Positions 17,248-26,108 of a DNA stretch of 64,000 nucleotides are shown here, piece by piece. The stretch comes from Kordiimonas aestuarii (lineage in GTDB: Bacteria; Pseudomonadota; Alphaproteobacteria; Sphingomonadales; Kordiimonadaceae): contig NZ_JAOBPP010000021.1 of NCBI RefSeq assembly GCF_025574465.1, positions 1,178,001 through 1,242,000 of the forward strand, read 5' to 3'. The translations under genes were made by a program, and so were the position numbers. The notes beneath the pieces are model-generated. The model was given only the letters and a program-made list of their open reading frames with translations, searched no databases and had not been told where the DNA came from. Position 1 is the stretch's first letter. Each line of letters opens with the position of its first letter.

Positions 17248-18209
17248 TGACAACTGCAAAAGCCATCAATTGCCTGATTACCAGCGCGTCAGCGAAGGTC
17301 CTGCTGGTGGAGGCTTTCCAGAAAGTGTTGCATCCGTCCGGGGGCAAGGTGATTGCTGCGGACATGGATGCAAATTGTTGCGCAGGCTATTTCGCTGATG
17401 CTTTTGAACGCATGCCGCGCGATGACGCACCAGACTATGAAGCCTGCCTTCTGGATATGTGCGAGCGGCATGATATTTCGCTGCTGATCCCCACTCGGGA
17501 CGGGGAATTGCAACAACTTGCCCGCATGAAAGACAAACTCGCCGCCATCGGCGTCACCTTGCCATTGCCGGATGCATCTGTACTGGCCCTGTGTCAGGAC
17601 AAAAAACATTTTCAGGAATATTGCCTGAAAAAGGGCTTTCCCGTGCTGCCCATTGCCGACGTGACGTTGGAAAATGCCTTCCCGATTTTCATGCGGCACA
17701 GAAACGGCACCTTCACAGGGGGCGGTGTGATGGTTGAAAGCCTTTCTGCCTTCAAACGGTTGGGCGTTGATGTGAATGATTATGTGCTGCAGCCCTATGT
17801 GTCGGACTGTGAACTGAGCTGTGACCTGATGATGGATTTCGACGGCAAGCCAGTGCAGGCTGTTGTGCGGGAACGGCTTAAGCTCGTGAACGGGGAGAGT
17901 TGGCGCTCGCAGATCGTTGACCTGCCAGCCGTTGAAAAACTGGCGCTGGATCTCGCGACCGACCTTGGGCTGCGGGGTCATAACCTTGTGCAGTTTTTCT
18001 ATAACCAGGAAGAAGGGCCACGTGTGATTGAGGTGAACGCGCGCTTTGGCGGCTGTTCAAACCTCAGCATACAGAGCGGCCTTGCATCCCCTGAACGGCT
18101 TGTTGAACTTCTGAGGGGCGATGACGCAGCGCGCACACGCCGTCACATCAAAACCGGGCTCATGTCCCTGCGCTACGCGACCGACCGTCTGGTTATGCCG
18201 TCCGACTGA
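17247..18209 (+). CDS. ATP-grasp enzyme of the pse-type module
   Basis: A 320-residue protein with a carbamoyl-phosphate-synthase-like ATP-grasp fold. It has an N-terminal Rossmann-like part (INCLITSASAKVLLVEAFQK), a middle domain (CQDKKHFQEYCLKKGFPVLP) and a C-terminal metal/ATP site (HNLVQFFYNQEEGPRVIEVN, ARFGGCSNLSIQSG). Such enzymes join an amino or acid group to an acceptor at the cost of ATP. Similar proteins sit in nonulosonic acid clusters, but their reaction is not settled. The ATG shares one base with the pseI stop, so it is translationally coupled and probably acts on the same sugar. Confidence 0.75.
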   Translation: MTTAKAINCLITSASAKVLLVEAFQKVLHPSGGKVIAADMDANCCAGYFADAFERMPRDDAPDYEACLLDMCERHDISLLIPTRDGELQQLARMKDKLAAIGVTLPLPDASVLALCQDKKHFQEYCLKKGFPVLPIADVTLENAFPIFMRHRNGTFTGGGVMVESLSAFKRLGVDVNDYVLQPYVSDCELSCDLMMDFDGKPVQAVVRERLKLVNGESWRSQIVDLPAVEKLALDLATDLGLRGHNLVQFFYNQEEGPRVIEVNARFGGCSNLSIQSGLASPERLVELLRGDDAARTRRHIKTGLMSLRYATDRLVMPSD

Positions 18210-18255
18210 GGGGGCGGTGGCACCTTTTTGAAGTACCACCAGCTTGCACGTGATA

Positions 18256-19446
18256 TCAGGTGGGTGTCCCCGATACAGCGACCAACGTTTCCGAATAAAA
18301 GCCGTTAAAGCGCGCCTGCATTGTCAATCCATATGCACCGAGATGCTCAAACACCACCCAGTCTCCTTCACGCGCATCCGCGGCCAGCGGGAAAGGTCCG
18401 GCCATCTTGTCACAGCTGTCACAGGTTGGGCCATAGGCACGGTAGCCAATCACTGCTTCGCCAAAGGTGCGGTCGTCGCCTGCGACCAGATCCAGCGGGA
18501 AAGGCCACTCAGGCACACCGGCGTCGAACAGCGCGCCGTAGGTACCGTCATTGAGGTAGAGGTCCGTACCTTTGCGCAGTTCGATACGGGCAGCAACGGC
18601 TCCAGCTTCGGCAACAAGTGCACGACCGGGTTCGCACAGTGTCTCGGTGTCCTCAAAACCATGGGTGTCGAGCGCAGCGTGGATCACACGGAAATATTCC
18701 TCAAGCGCAGGGGGTTCCATGCCGGGATAGGCCACGGGGAAGCCGCCACCAACATCGATAATATCCAGTTTCACATCGGCTGCTTTTATGGCCGCCGCTG
18801 CCTGACCGATGGCGTCCGCGAAGGCTTCGGGCCGCATGCACTGCGAGCCGACGTGGAAGCAGACGCCAAGGCGCTGCGCCGAAAGGCGGGCACGCTGAAG
18901 CATTAGCGGCGCCAGAGCGAGCGGCGCGCCAAATTTGCCGGACAATTCGTATGCCGCGCCCTGCACAGCAACACCAAGGCGCAGGAATAGTCTGAGGTCG
19001 GTCGCGCCGCTGGTTTCCTCTTCAATTTTCAGCAGTTCATCAAGCGTGTCGAAGGAGAAACCGCGCACGCCCATCGCGTAGGCATAGCGGATGGCCTGCC
19101 GACTTTTGACCGGATGCATGAAATAGAGGTTGGCGCCCGGTAGCGTTTTGCTGACCAGGTCAACCTCGCGCAATGACGCGACGTCAAAATCACGGATACC
19201 CGCCTGCCACAGACTTTTCAGGATTGCCGGGTGTGGATTCGCTTTCACCGCGTACAGATTGGTGCCGCGAAATCCATTAAGGAAACGCGTGGCCATCTCA
19301 GCCAGTTTTTCGGGGTAAAAAACGTGGACCGAGTCGTTGCAGTCTTCCGCAGCGATAGCGTCGCGGACGCTGGCATATGTGTTCAGCCCTTCAAGGGCCC
19401 AGTTTTCGTTAGTAGGGCTACGGCGGAGAACTTCGAGTACCTGCAT
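18256..19446 (-). CDS. Ornithine decarboxylase-type PLP enzyme (alanine racemase fold)
   Basis: A 396-residue group IV decarboxylase. The PLP lysine is K68 in NLYAVKANPHP. Other signatures are HVGSQCM, the phosphate-binding IIDVGGGFPV, CEPGRALVAEAG, and GPTCDSCDKMAGPFPL with the cross-dimer active-site Cys and Asp. These favour ornithine (possibly lysine) decarboxylation to putrescine or cadaverine over diaminopimelate decarboxylase. ATG at 19446 has AGGAT about nine bases upstream. That site lies inside a small hairpin, and a 516-base structured leader precedes the gene, suggesting polyamine-responsive control. Confidence 0.85.
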   Translation of the reverse strand: MQVLEVLRRSPTNENWALEGLNTYASVRDAIAAEDCNDSVHVFYPEKLAEMATRFLNGFRGTNLYAVKANPHPAILKSLWQAGIRDFDVASLREVDLVSKTLPGANLYFMHPVKSRQAIRYAYAMGVRGFSFDTLDELLKIEEETSGATDLRLFLRLGVAVQGAAYELSGKFGAPLALAPLMLQRARLSAQRLGVCFHVGSQCMRPEAFADAIGQAAAAIKAADVKLDIIDVGGGFPVAYPGMEPPALEEYFRVIHAALDTHGFEDTETLCEPGRALVAEAGAVAARIELRKGTDLYLNDGTYGALFDAGVPEWPFPLDLVAGDDRTFGEAVIGYRAYGPTCDSCDKMAGPFPLAADAREGDWVVFEHLGAYGLTMQARFNGFYSETLVAVSGTPT

Positions 19447-19962
19447 TGGCCAAAATCCTGATCAAAAAGGATGACAGCTCGTGGCTCAACACCACCATGG
19501 TGCGAGCCGGGGACAGGACCGCCAGCTTGGGCTGGCGTTTGGCGCATCAGAAACGATGCGCGGTGATATAGGTAAGTTCTATGACGCTCGAAAAATAATC
19601 AAACATCTCGCGCGGCAGGAACTGCCGGTTGGCTTCAAATTCGTGGGAGGCGGCAAGCAGCGAGAGCGCGCCCATTTTTTTCGTGCGGATCATTCCGGCA
19701 AACCCCTTCAATCAACCTGGGTAACAGCCAAAGCCATACCCCAATCAACAAAGGACGATTTGCGTCGTTACCCGTACGTGTCTGCCGGTCTGCAGTTGCA
19801 GTAAGCCGGGAGTCGTGGCACGTGCGCTTTTTACGTCTGAGGCCGCATATGTGGCTTTTTGGTTTCCGATGCAAGTGTTTTTTTCCGGCCGGTTTCCGGG
19901 TGTAAAAAAATGGCTTTATTGGGCCACTTTGAAGCGGCGGATTTCCAAAGCCGATCAGTCCC
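19447..19962 (-). promoter_or_regulatory. Long structured leader of the ornithine decarboxylase gene
   Basis: The 516-base gap upstream of the decarboxylase is the longest gene-free stretch here. In gene direction it holds a 42-codon candidate leader ORF (19675-19547) and then hairpins: GCGCATC/GATGCGC at 19542-19561, which overlaps the leader stop codon, and CGCCAGC-CCAA-GCTGGCG at 19520-19537. Next come GGCTC/GAGCC arms around CACCATGGTG near 19482-19507 and ATCCT/AGGAT at 19455-19472, the last masking the ribosome binding site. Alphaproteobacterial ornithine decarboxylase genes are known to carry the speF leader RNA; this may be one, but no covariance search was possible. Confidence 0.5.
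19547..19675 (-). CDS. Candidate leader peptide of the decarboxylase gene
   Basis: An ATG-initiated ORF of 42 residues (starts MGALSLLAASHEFEAN, ends TYITAHRF) whose last codons and TGA stop lie in the 7-bp stem at 19542-19561. That geometry lets ribosome position change the fold, as in attenuation. There is no obvious Shine-Dalgarno sequence, only an A-rich run before the ATG. E. coli SpeFL is also a short peptide upstream of an ornithine decarboxylase gene; the sequences are not clearly related. Treat it as tentative. Confidence 0.35.
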   Translation of the reverse strand: MGALSLLAASHEFEANRQFLPREMFDYFSSVIELTYITAHRF

Positions 19963-20625
19963 TTAGAAGGGAACCGGTGCGTTAAATGTGAGTGACTCGC
20001 CACTTTCAGGGTGTGCAACGGTCAACTGCCGGGCATGCAGGCACAGCCGGTCGGCCATCGAAAGGGCTTCGCCTTCGGCATACAGATTGTCGCCTAAAAT
20101 GGCGTGGCCGAGGCTCAACATATGCACCCGAAGCTGGTGGGACCGTCCGGTAACGGGAAAAAGTGCAACGCGGGTGGTTTTTTCATCGCGCTCCAGCACC
20201 TTGTATCGTGTGAAGGCGGACCGGCCGTTTTCAAAGTCCACCCGGTGTTTTGGCCGGTTGGGCCAGTCGATCAGTACGGGCAGGTCAATTTCACCCTCTT
20301 CGCGGGCGACATGGCCGTAGACGCGAGCTTCATAAATCTTGTCGGTCTTGCGGTCCTCGAATTGGCGACCCAGATGCCTCAGCGCATCCAGATGGCGAGC
20401 CATGATGATCACGCCTGAGGTTTCCATATCCAGCCGATGAACGATGCGTGCGCCGGTGAACTGTTTTTCCGCGCGGGTGGCCAGGCAATCCTGCTTCTCA
20501 GGCGTCCGGCCCGGCACAGACAGAAGGCCGCCGGGTTTGTTGAGCACAAGGATATCGTCGTCGACATAAAGAATGTCGAGCGGCACGTTGGGCGGTTCAT
20601 AATCTTTCAGGATCGGGGCACTCAT
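19963..20625 (-). CDS. RluA-family RNA pseudouridine synthase
   Basis: A 220-residue protein. It opens with the family pattern ILYVDDDILVLNKPGGLLSV and has the catalytic motif IVHRLDMETSGVIIMARH, whose Asp attacks the uridine. Further core elements are TRYKVLERDEKTTRVALFPV and TGRSHQLRVHMLSLGHAILG. There is no S4 domain, so it is of the short RluA type acting on 23S rRNA U746 and/or tRNA U32, rather than RluC or RluD. It starts three bases after the GNAT stop, so the two are likely co-transcribed. Confidence 0.85.
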   Translation of the reverse strand: MSAPILKDYEPPNVPLDILYVDDDILVLNKPGGLLSVPGRTPEKQDCLATRAEKQFTGARIVHRLDMETSGVIIMARHLDALRHLGRQFEDRKTDKIYEARVYGHVAREEGEIDLPVLIDWPNRPKHRVDFENGRSAFTRYKVLERDEKTTRVALFPVTGRSHQLRVHMLSLGHAILGDNLYAEGEALSMADRLCLHARQLTVAHPESGESLTFNAPVPF

Positions 20626-20628
20626 ATC

Positions 20629-21174
20629 TCAGCGATGTTTTTCCATTTTGATCAGTGGAACCGCGACGCCCATTGACGTCGGTACAACTTCATGCACGAC
20701 CGGCAGGTAGCCACAGGCACGGTATAGCGGTTCGCCCGACAAGGTTGCCATCAGCTCATACCGTGTGAAGCCTTCTTCCGCAGCCTTTTTTTCGCACAGG
20801 TTCATGATCAGGCGGCCGATACCACGGCGGGCATGACCGGGGTGCGTATACATGGCACGGATGCGGGCGGCGTCTGTGTGCGGGTCCAGCAGGGTCGCAT
20901 CACGGCCTTTGGTATGGTTGGCGCCATAGAGAGTTGCGCGGCGGGACCAGCCGCCGCAACCGACAATCTCGTCGCCGTCCATAATGGCATAATAGGTGCC
21001 GTCATCAATAAGCTGGGTATCCATGCCCATCAGCTCAAACGACGCTTCGACCTGTCTCGGCGAAAGGAAGCCCTGCTGCAAACTGGCGATAGACGCATTC
21101 ATGATGTCTGTCAGCGCGGGGATGTCGCTGTGCGTGGCAACCCGGTGGGTGAAGGGGGTGGCTGTGTCGGCCAT
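20629..21174 (-). CDS. GNAT-family N-acetyltransferase
   Basis: A 181-residue single-domain protein. The acetyl-CoA binding motif is YTHPGHARRGIGRLIMNLCE, and the fold continues with RYELMATLSGEPLYRACGY. The substrate is not predictable. I placed the start at ATG 21174 (MADTATPFTHRV), with GGA at a fair distance; the frame is open to a TTG at 21231. The stop is three bases from the rluA-type start. It is divergent from the formate-THF ligase gene. Confidence 0.8.
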   Translation of the reverse strand: MADTATPFTHRVATHSDIPALTDIMNASIASLQQGFLSPRQVEASFELMGMDTQLIDDGTYYAIMDGDEIVGCGGWSRRATLYGANHTKGRDATLLDPHTDAARIRAMYTHPGHARRGIGRLIMNLCEKKAAEEGFTRYELMATLSGEPLYRACGYLPVVHEVVPTSMGVAVPLIKMEKHR

Positions 21175-21335
21175 GGCAAAATCCGTTGTTGTTTCCACGT
21201 TCTTGATACCGGGGTCGAGGGCTGCGGGCAATCAATTGAGTGTTTGACTTGCTCTCAGGCTGTAACCACACTGGCGGGAAGGGACAAACAAGGGCGCCGC
21301 CAATGAGTGCCCGTTAATCCAGGGAGTATGCACGG

Positions 21336-23045
21336 GTGGCAGACACATCGGCAAACCAGCACGCACAACCAAAATCCGACATTGAAATCGCCCAGGCTGC
21401 CCGCATGAAACTCATTGCGGATGTTGCGCGGGACCGCCTTGGCGTCGACGCAGGCGAACTTGAACCTTATGGCCACTATAAAGCCAAGTTGTCGCTTGAG
21501 GGTATCAAGGCGCGGGAAGGCAACAGGGACGGCAAGCTGATCCTTGTGACCGCTGTCACGCCAACGCCTGCGGGCGAAGGCAAGACGACCACAACCGTTG
21601 GCCTTGGTGACGGGCTGAACCGGATTGGCAAAAAGGCAATGATCTGCCTGCGCGAACCCAGCCTGGGGCCCTGTTTTGGCATGAAGGGCGGCGCGGCCGG
21701 TGGCGGCTATGCACAAGTGGTGCCGATGGAAGATATCAACCTGCACTTCACTGGAGACTTCCATGCCATTGGCGCGGCGAACAACTTGCTGGCGGCGATG
21801 ATCGATAATCATGTTTACTGGCGAGAGAATGACAAAACCGGCCTTGATAACCGACGCATCACCTGGCGACGCGCGGTGGATATGAACGACCGGTCGCTGC
21901 GGCAGATCACCACCTCGCTTGGTGGTGTGGCCAATGGTGCGCCGCGTGAAGCCGGGTTTGACATCACAGTGGCGTCGGAGGTGATGGCCATCCTGTGTCT
22001 TGCCACCGACTTCAAGGACCTTGAGCGCAGGCTGGGCAATATTATCATTGGCTACACGCGGGAGCGTAAGCCCGTGTTCGCGCGTGAGATCAACGCGCAT
22101 GGCGCCATGACCGCGCTTCTCAAGGACGCGATCAAACCAAACCTCGTGCAAACGCTTGAGGGCAACCCCGCCTTCATCCATGGCGGGCCATTCGCCAATA
22201 TCGCTCACGGTTGCAATACCCTGATTGCGACAAAAAGTGCGCTTAAGCTTGCCGACTATGTGGTCACTGAAGCCGGGTTCGGTGCGGACCTGGGGGCTGA
22301 GAAATTCTTCGATATCAAATGCCGCAAGGGCGGCTTGAAGCCGGATGCAGCGGTCCTTGTCGCCACCATCCGTGCGCTTAAGATGCATGGCGGGCTGGAG
22401 AAGGACAAGCTGGGGGAAGAGAATCTTGATGCGCTCAAGCGTGGCTGTGTGAACCTTGAGCGACACATCAGGAACCTCAAGCATTTTGGCATGCGGATCG
22501 TCGTGGCTATCAACCGGTTTTCGGCAGATACAGAGGCCGAGCGCAAGCTGGTGAAAGATATATGCAAAGGCCTGCATGTGGATGCCGTGGACGCCGACCA
22601 CTGGGCGCGCGGTGGGGAAGGCGCGGAGGATCTCGCCCGCAAGGTAGTTGAAATTGTTGACGGTGAGGGCAGTAACTTCAGCCCGCTTTATGAGGATGAT
22701 GAGCATCTGTGGAACAAGATCCACAAGGTGGCGACCGAGCTTTACGGCGCGAGCGACATTATCGCCGACAAAAAGGTGCGCGAGCAGATTCGCGCCCTGG
22801 ACGCGGATTACGGCCACTTCCCGGTTTGCATCGCCAAAACACAATATAGTTTCTCCACCGACCCCAACCTCAAGGGCGCACCAACGGGGCATGTGGTGCC
22901 AATCCGCGAGGTGCGGTTGTCGGCTGGCGCGGAATTCCTTGTAGTGGTGTGCGGCGACATCATGACCATGCCGGGTCTGCCAAAAGTCCCTGCCGCCAAT
23001 AACATCCGCGTTGGCGACGACGGCCGGGTTGTCGGGCTGTTTTAG
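21336..23045 (+). CDS. fhs: Formate-tetrahydrofolate ligase
   Basis: A 569-residue protein that is complete and of usual length for FTHFS. The ATP-binding loop is TPAGEGKTTTTVGLGDGL near residue 75. Other hallmarks are CLREPSLGPCFGMKGGAAGG, FTGDFHAIGAANNLLAAMID, VTEAGFGADLGAEKFFDIKC and the near-C-terminal GDIMTMPGLPKVPAA. It makes 10-formyl-THF from formate, THF and ATP for one-carbon metabolism. The start is GTG at 21336, with AGGGAG upstream; the nearby ATG at 21328 is out of frame. A 641-residue open frame on the opposite strand is a shadow of this gene. Confidence 0.95.
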   Translation: MADTSANQHAQPKSDIEIAQAARMKLIADVARDRLGVDAGELEPYGHYKAKLSLEGIKAREGNRDGKLILVTAVTPTPAGEGKTTTTVGLGDGLNRIGKKAMICLREPSLGPCFGMKGGAAGGGYAQVVPMEDINLHFTGDFHAIGAANNLLAAMIDNHVYWRENDKTGLDNRRITWRRAVDMNDRSLRQITTSLGGVANGAPREAGFDITVASEVMAILCLATDFKDLERRLGNIIIGYTRERKPVFAREINAHGAMTALLKDAIKPNLVQTLEGNPAFIHGGPFANIAHGCNTLIATKSALKLADYVVTEAGFGADLGAEKFFDIKCRKGGLKPDAAVLVATIRALKMHGGLEKDKLGEENLDALKRGCVNLERHIRNLKHFGMRIVVAINRFSADTEAERKLVKDICKGLHVDAVDADHWARGGEGAEDLARKVVEIVDGEGSNFSPLYEDDEHLWNKIHKVATELYGASDIIADKKVREQIRALDADYGHFPVCIAKTQYSFSTDPNLKGAPTGHVVPIREVRLSAGAEFLVVVCGDIMTMPGLPKVPAANNIRVGDDGRVVGLF

Positions 23046-23098
23046 CCGACGCTTCACGGGTGATGGTGGCCCGTATTGGTCCGCCTTTGTTTTCGATT

Positions 23099-23120
23099 GA
23101 TTTGCAATCGATTGCAAATC
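23099..23120. promoter_or_regulatory. Perfect 22-bp palindrome, LacI-type operator
   Basis: A perfect 22-bp palindrome with core TTGCAATCGATTGCAA and a central CG lies 45 bases upstream of the lipoprotein glycosidase start codon. The even symmetry and central CG are typical of operators for LacI-family sugar repressors. No LacI gene is in the window. It is expected to control the downstream gene. Confidence 0.6.
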
Positions 23121-23164
23121 GCGTAATATCGCGGCTTGCGCCATGTGTGTTGAGGGAGGAAAGA

Positions 23165-25222
23165 ATGGAAATCCGGTCACTTGTTACGCCGTTGCTGGGG
23201 TTTGCACTCCTGCTGTCTGCGTGTGCTGACAGGCAGGCGTCGCCGGACGTGCCAGAGCCGGAGCTGCATTTTTCCATTACGGAAGGCAATATCTATAACG
23301 AGTTTTACCGTGACGGTGCGGTTGCGGCCCATACGGTGCTGACATCGGGCGCGAAACCAAGGCTGATCGTTGCTTATCCTGCGGGGAATAGTGGTGTCAG
23401 TTTGTGGTTCGAGGAAGCCGAAAGCATCGCCACATGGGCCAAGCCGACACATATGCGGCCAGTAACAGAGGCGAGGCAAACCGGCACGCTTTATGGCGTG
23501 GCAATGGACCTTCGTGTTGACGCACCTTCGCTCGCACTTGAAAATGTTGTGCTGGGGAATATCCGTGTGATCCGCACCTATCTGCATGAAAAGACGCTGG
23601 ACGCGCGCCTATCGGTTAAGCCGCAGCGCGACGGGGATGCTTTTGTCTGGTCGCGGGCACGGCTTGATGGGGTTGGCGGCTATAAAATTGCGCTTACACC
23701 GACAGGCGACACCCGTGTGGAAAACGAAACGGGTTCGTTTCGACTTGTCGCGGGTAGTAGTGGACAGCTGACATTTCATCTGACGGCGCTGACGGGTGAC
23801 ACACCGCTGACACCGCTCACCAGAAACAGGCTTCTGTTGCCGTCTGCCGCGCAGGACGAATTGTCGCGCGATATTCTGGCTTTCCTGAGCTATGAGGAAA
23901 AGCTGCTGGCGGGGTCATGGCGATTTAACACCTATTTTGGCCGCGACACGTTGCTGACGACGGCCCTCCTGATGCCAGTACTGCAAGACAGCGCGGTTGA
24001 TGCAGCGATTGGCTCCGTCATCGACCGGCTCGCGGATACGGGCGGGGTAGCGCATGAGGAAGACATCGGCGAATTTGCCGTGATTCGCCAGTTGGAGCTC
24101 GGCGGCCTCGCAGAGGCCAAACCGGTCTATGACTATGCCATGGTGGATGAGGATTATATGCTCACCCCTGTGCTGGCGCGGTATGTGTCCAGCAAACAAA
24201 ACGGACCGAAAAATCTCGCCACATTGCTGGCAGATAAAACGGCAACTGGTGAGACTTATGGCGATGTGTTGATGCGCAATGTGGGCCTGGTGCTTGCCAG
24301 CGCAAAGGCCTTTGCCAGCACCCCGGTGGCGACAAACCTGATCTCTATCGAAGAGGGCATGCGGGTGGGCGAATGGCGCGACAGCCAAGAGGGCCTTGGC
24401 AATGGCAAATACGCCTATAGTGTTAATGCCGTGCTGGTGCCCGCAGCACTTGAGGCCATTGCCCAACTAAACGAAGCTGGCGTTCTGGCCCCGTATGCGG
24501 AAGTTGACGCCGTGACTGCCGCGGCAGATTACGCGAGAGTTTGGGCAGACAAGGCCCCCGAGCTTTTTGATGTGAATATCATGGCTGATCAGGCGAAAGC
24601 AGAAGTCTCGGCCTATGCCAGGGCGCAAGGCGTCCCATCAGAGGAAGCCCAGGCGCAACTTGGGGCGGACGGTGTAAGCTTCCCGGCACTTGCGCTTGAT
24701 GCGAGTGGCCAACCGATCCCCGTCGTGCATTCGGACCCCGGCTTCCTGTTGTTTTTCCGTGACCCATCGCCTGAGTTGATCGAAAGCTCGCTGGTGGATG
24801 TGTTCCGGCCTTTCCCGGCCGGGCTTATGACCCCCGTGGGCATGGTGGTGGCAAATCCTGCCTTTGCCAGCGACGAACTGGAGGCCATTTTTACCAAAGG
24901 GCATTATCACGGGCCGGTCGTCTGGCCATGGCAACAGGCGATGATGGCGGCGGGGCTGAAGCGGCAATTGTCACGCGACGACCTGCCGCGTGCAACGCGG
25001 GAAAAGCTCGCGGCATATCAGGATGCCCTCTGGCAGGTTATCGATGCAGGCCACAACGTGAAAACGGCGGAGCTGTGGTCGTGGGAATATCAGGACGGCG
25101 CCTATCTGCCGGCAGCATACGGCCAAGGTGCCGGGCACCTGACGGAATCAAATGCTGCACAGCTCTGGAGCACGGTATATCTGGCGGTGCAAAAGCCTGA
25201 GGCTGGCCTGGCGATGAAGTAA
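23165..25222 (+). CDS. Lipoprotein resembling six-hairpin (glucoamylase-like) glycosidases
   Basis: A 685-residue protein. The N-terminus is a lipoprotein signal with lipobox LLLSAC, so it is predicted to be membrane anchored. The central and C-terminal parts (SWRFNTYFGRDTLLTTALLM, HEEDIGEFAVIRQLELGG, GMRVGEWRDSQEGLGNGKYA and HGPVVWPWQQAMMAAGLKR) look like an (alpha/alpha)6-barrel glycoside hydrolase. I cannot assign a GH family or substrate with confidence. ATG at 23165 follows GGAGG; the open frame reaches 23060, but the lipobox supports the later start. The upstream LacI-like palindrome suggests sugar control. It is convergent with the sulfotransferase gene, 7 bases apart. Confidence 0.7.
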   Translation: MEIRSLVTPLLGFALLLSACADRQASPDVPEPELHFSITEGNIYNEFYRDGAVAAHTVLTSGAKPRLIVAYPAGNSGVSLWFEEAESIATWAKPTHMRPVTEARQTGTLYGVAMDLRVDAPSLALENVVLGNIRVIRTYLHEKTLDARLSVKPQRDGDAFVWSRARLDGVGGYKIALTPTGDTRVENETGSFRLVAGSSGQLTFHLTALTGDTPLTPLTRNRLLLPSAAQDELSRDILAFLSYEEKLLAGSWRFNTYFGRDTLLTTALLMPVLQDSAVDAAIGSVIDRLADTGGVAHEEDIGEFAVIRQLELGGLAEAKPVYDYAMVDEDYMLTPVLARYVSSKQNGPKNLATLLADKTATGETYGDVLMRNVGLVLASAKAFASTPVATNLISIEEGMRVGEWRDSQEGLGNGKYAYSVNAVLVPAALEAIAQLNEAGVLAPYAEVDAVTAAADYARVWADKAPELFDVNIMADQAKAEVSAYARAQGVPSEEAQAQLGADGVSFPALALDASGQPIPVVHSDPGFLLFFRDPSPELIESSLVDVFRPFPAGLMTPVGMVVANPAFASDELEAIFTKGHYHGPVVWPWQQAMMAAGLKRQLSRDDLPRATREKLAAYQDALWQVIDAGHNVKTAELWSWEYQDGAYLPAAYGQGAGHLTESNAAQLWSTVYLAVQKPEAGLAMK

Positions 25223-25229
25223 GCCGGTG

Positions 25230-26009
25230 TTAGGTGCCGATATCTTCAAGGATCATATCGAGATAATCCAGCCGGGCGAGTTCGTCGCGGTGATATTTGA
25301 CGAAGTCTTCAATCTTGTTGCGATCAAGATACTCAAGATAGTTGCCACGCTGCATCTTCCAATAAAATTTGCCGTCCGGCTGGATGCGCTGTTTGATGGT
25401 ATCCGCTGATATTTTCAGCCGGTTTTCAGGCAGGCCACATGCGGTCCAGGCTGGCCCCAACGTGGCGGTGAAGTCCTCTAGCAGGTCTTCATACCTGACG
25501 GAGAAGATGCGTTTCTGCTGGCTTTCGTTTGCCTGGGTTGTCCACCACAAATTGCTGCCGAAATAGGTGCCTTGACCACCGAAGCCCCTGGGGTCGATCT
25601 GGCCAAGGGTCAGAAATGCACCAAAATAATGGTCGATCAGTCCGGACTTTGTACAGTCATCGACATCCTTGAATTTCACCGGTGCCGCGTCATGCAGGTT
25701 GCCGGACAGGTAATTCAAATGAGAGACAAAAACATCCAGCGGGTTACGCCGTATGTGAATAATGACGTCATTTTCAAAAGAGTGCCCGCGGCTTTGGGTG
25801 ATTTCATACCATGAGTGGGATTTATAGAAGAGGTAAGGCTGGTTCTCATGCTGGACGATATTGTCACCAAAGGGTTCAACCGCGATATCAGGCACGGACA
25901 CCCGCAGGGCTTCGTAGCCGCGCAGTTTGAAGAAATTGCCGACCACCTGTCGCACCCAGGTGTTGCCGGATTTGGGGTAGGAGTAGATGCCGACAATGGT
26001 TGGTTTCAT
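25230..26009 (-). CDS. Sulfotransferase (PAPS-dependent, eukaryotic-like domain)
   Basis: A 259-residue cytoplasmic protein. The 5'-phosphosulfate loop is IYSYPKSGNTWVRQVVGNFF at the very N-terminus, and the 3'-phosphate site is IIHIRRNPLDVFVSHLNYL. The C-terminal half carries KRIFSVRYEDLLEDF. It transfers sulfate from PAPS to a hydroxyl or amine; a sugar acceptor is likely given the neighbours. It is the last gene of the glycan cluster on this strand, 99 bases after the previous one, so it may have its own expression signals. Confidence 0.85.
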   Translation of the reverse strand: MKPTIVGIYSYPKSGNTWVRQVVGNFFKLRGYEALRVSVPDIAVEPFGDNIVQHENQPYLFYKSHSWYEITQSRGHSFENDVIIHIRRNPLDVFVSHLNYLSGNLHDAAPVKFKDVDDCTKSGLIDHYFGAFLTLGQIDPRGFGGQGTYFGSNLWWTTQANESQQKRIFSVRYEDLLEDFTATLGPAWTACGLPENRLKISADTIKQRIQPDGKFYWKMQRGNYLEYLDRNKIEDFVKYHRDELARLDYLDMILEDIGT

Positions 26010-26108
26010 GGTGCAATGATCCTGTGTGCTTTCTTGCGCGATACCGTGCCCACGCTGTAGTTTTCAACATACTGTTTTAAAAGAGCTTTATAAGCAAAGC
26101 TTATGCCA

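Noticed and set aside
21255..23180. A 641-codon open frame on the minus strand
   Set aside because: It lies opposite the certain fhs gene, and its protein has no recognisable domain. It is a GC-driven shadow.
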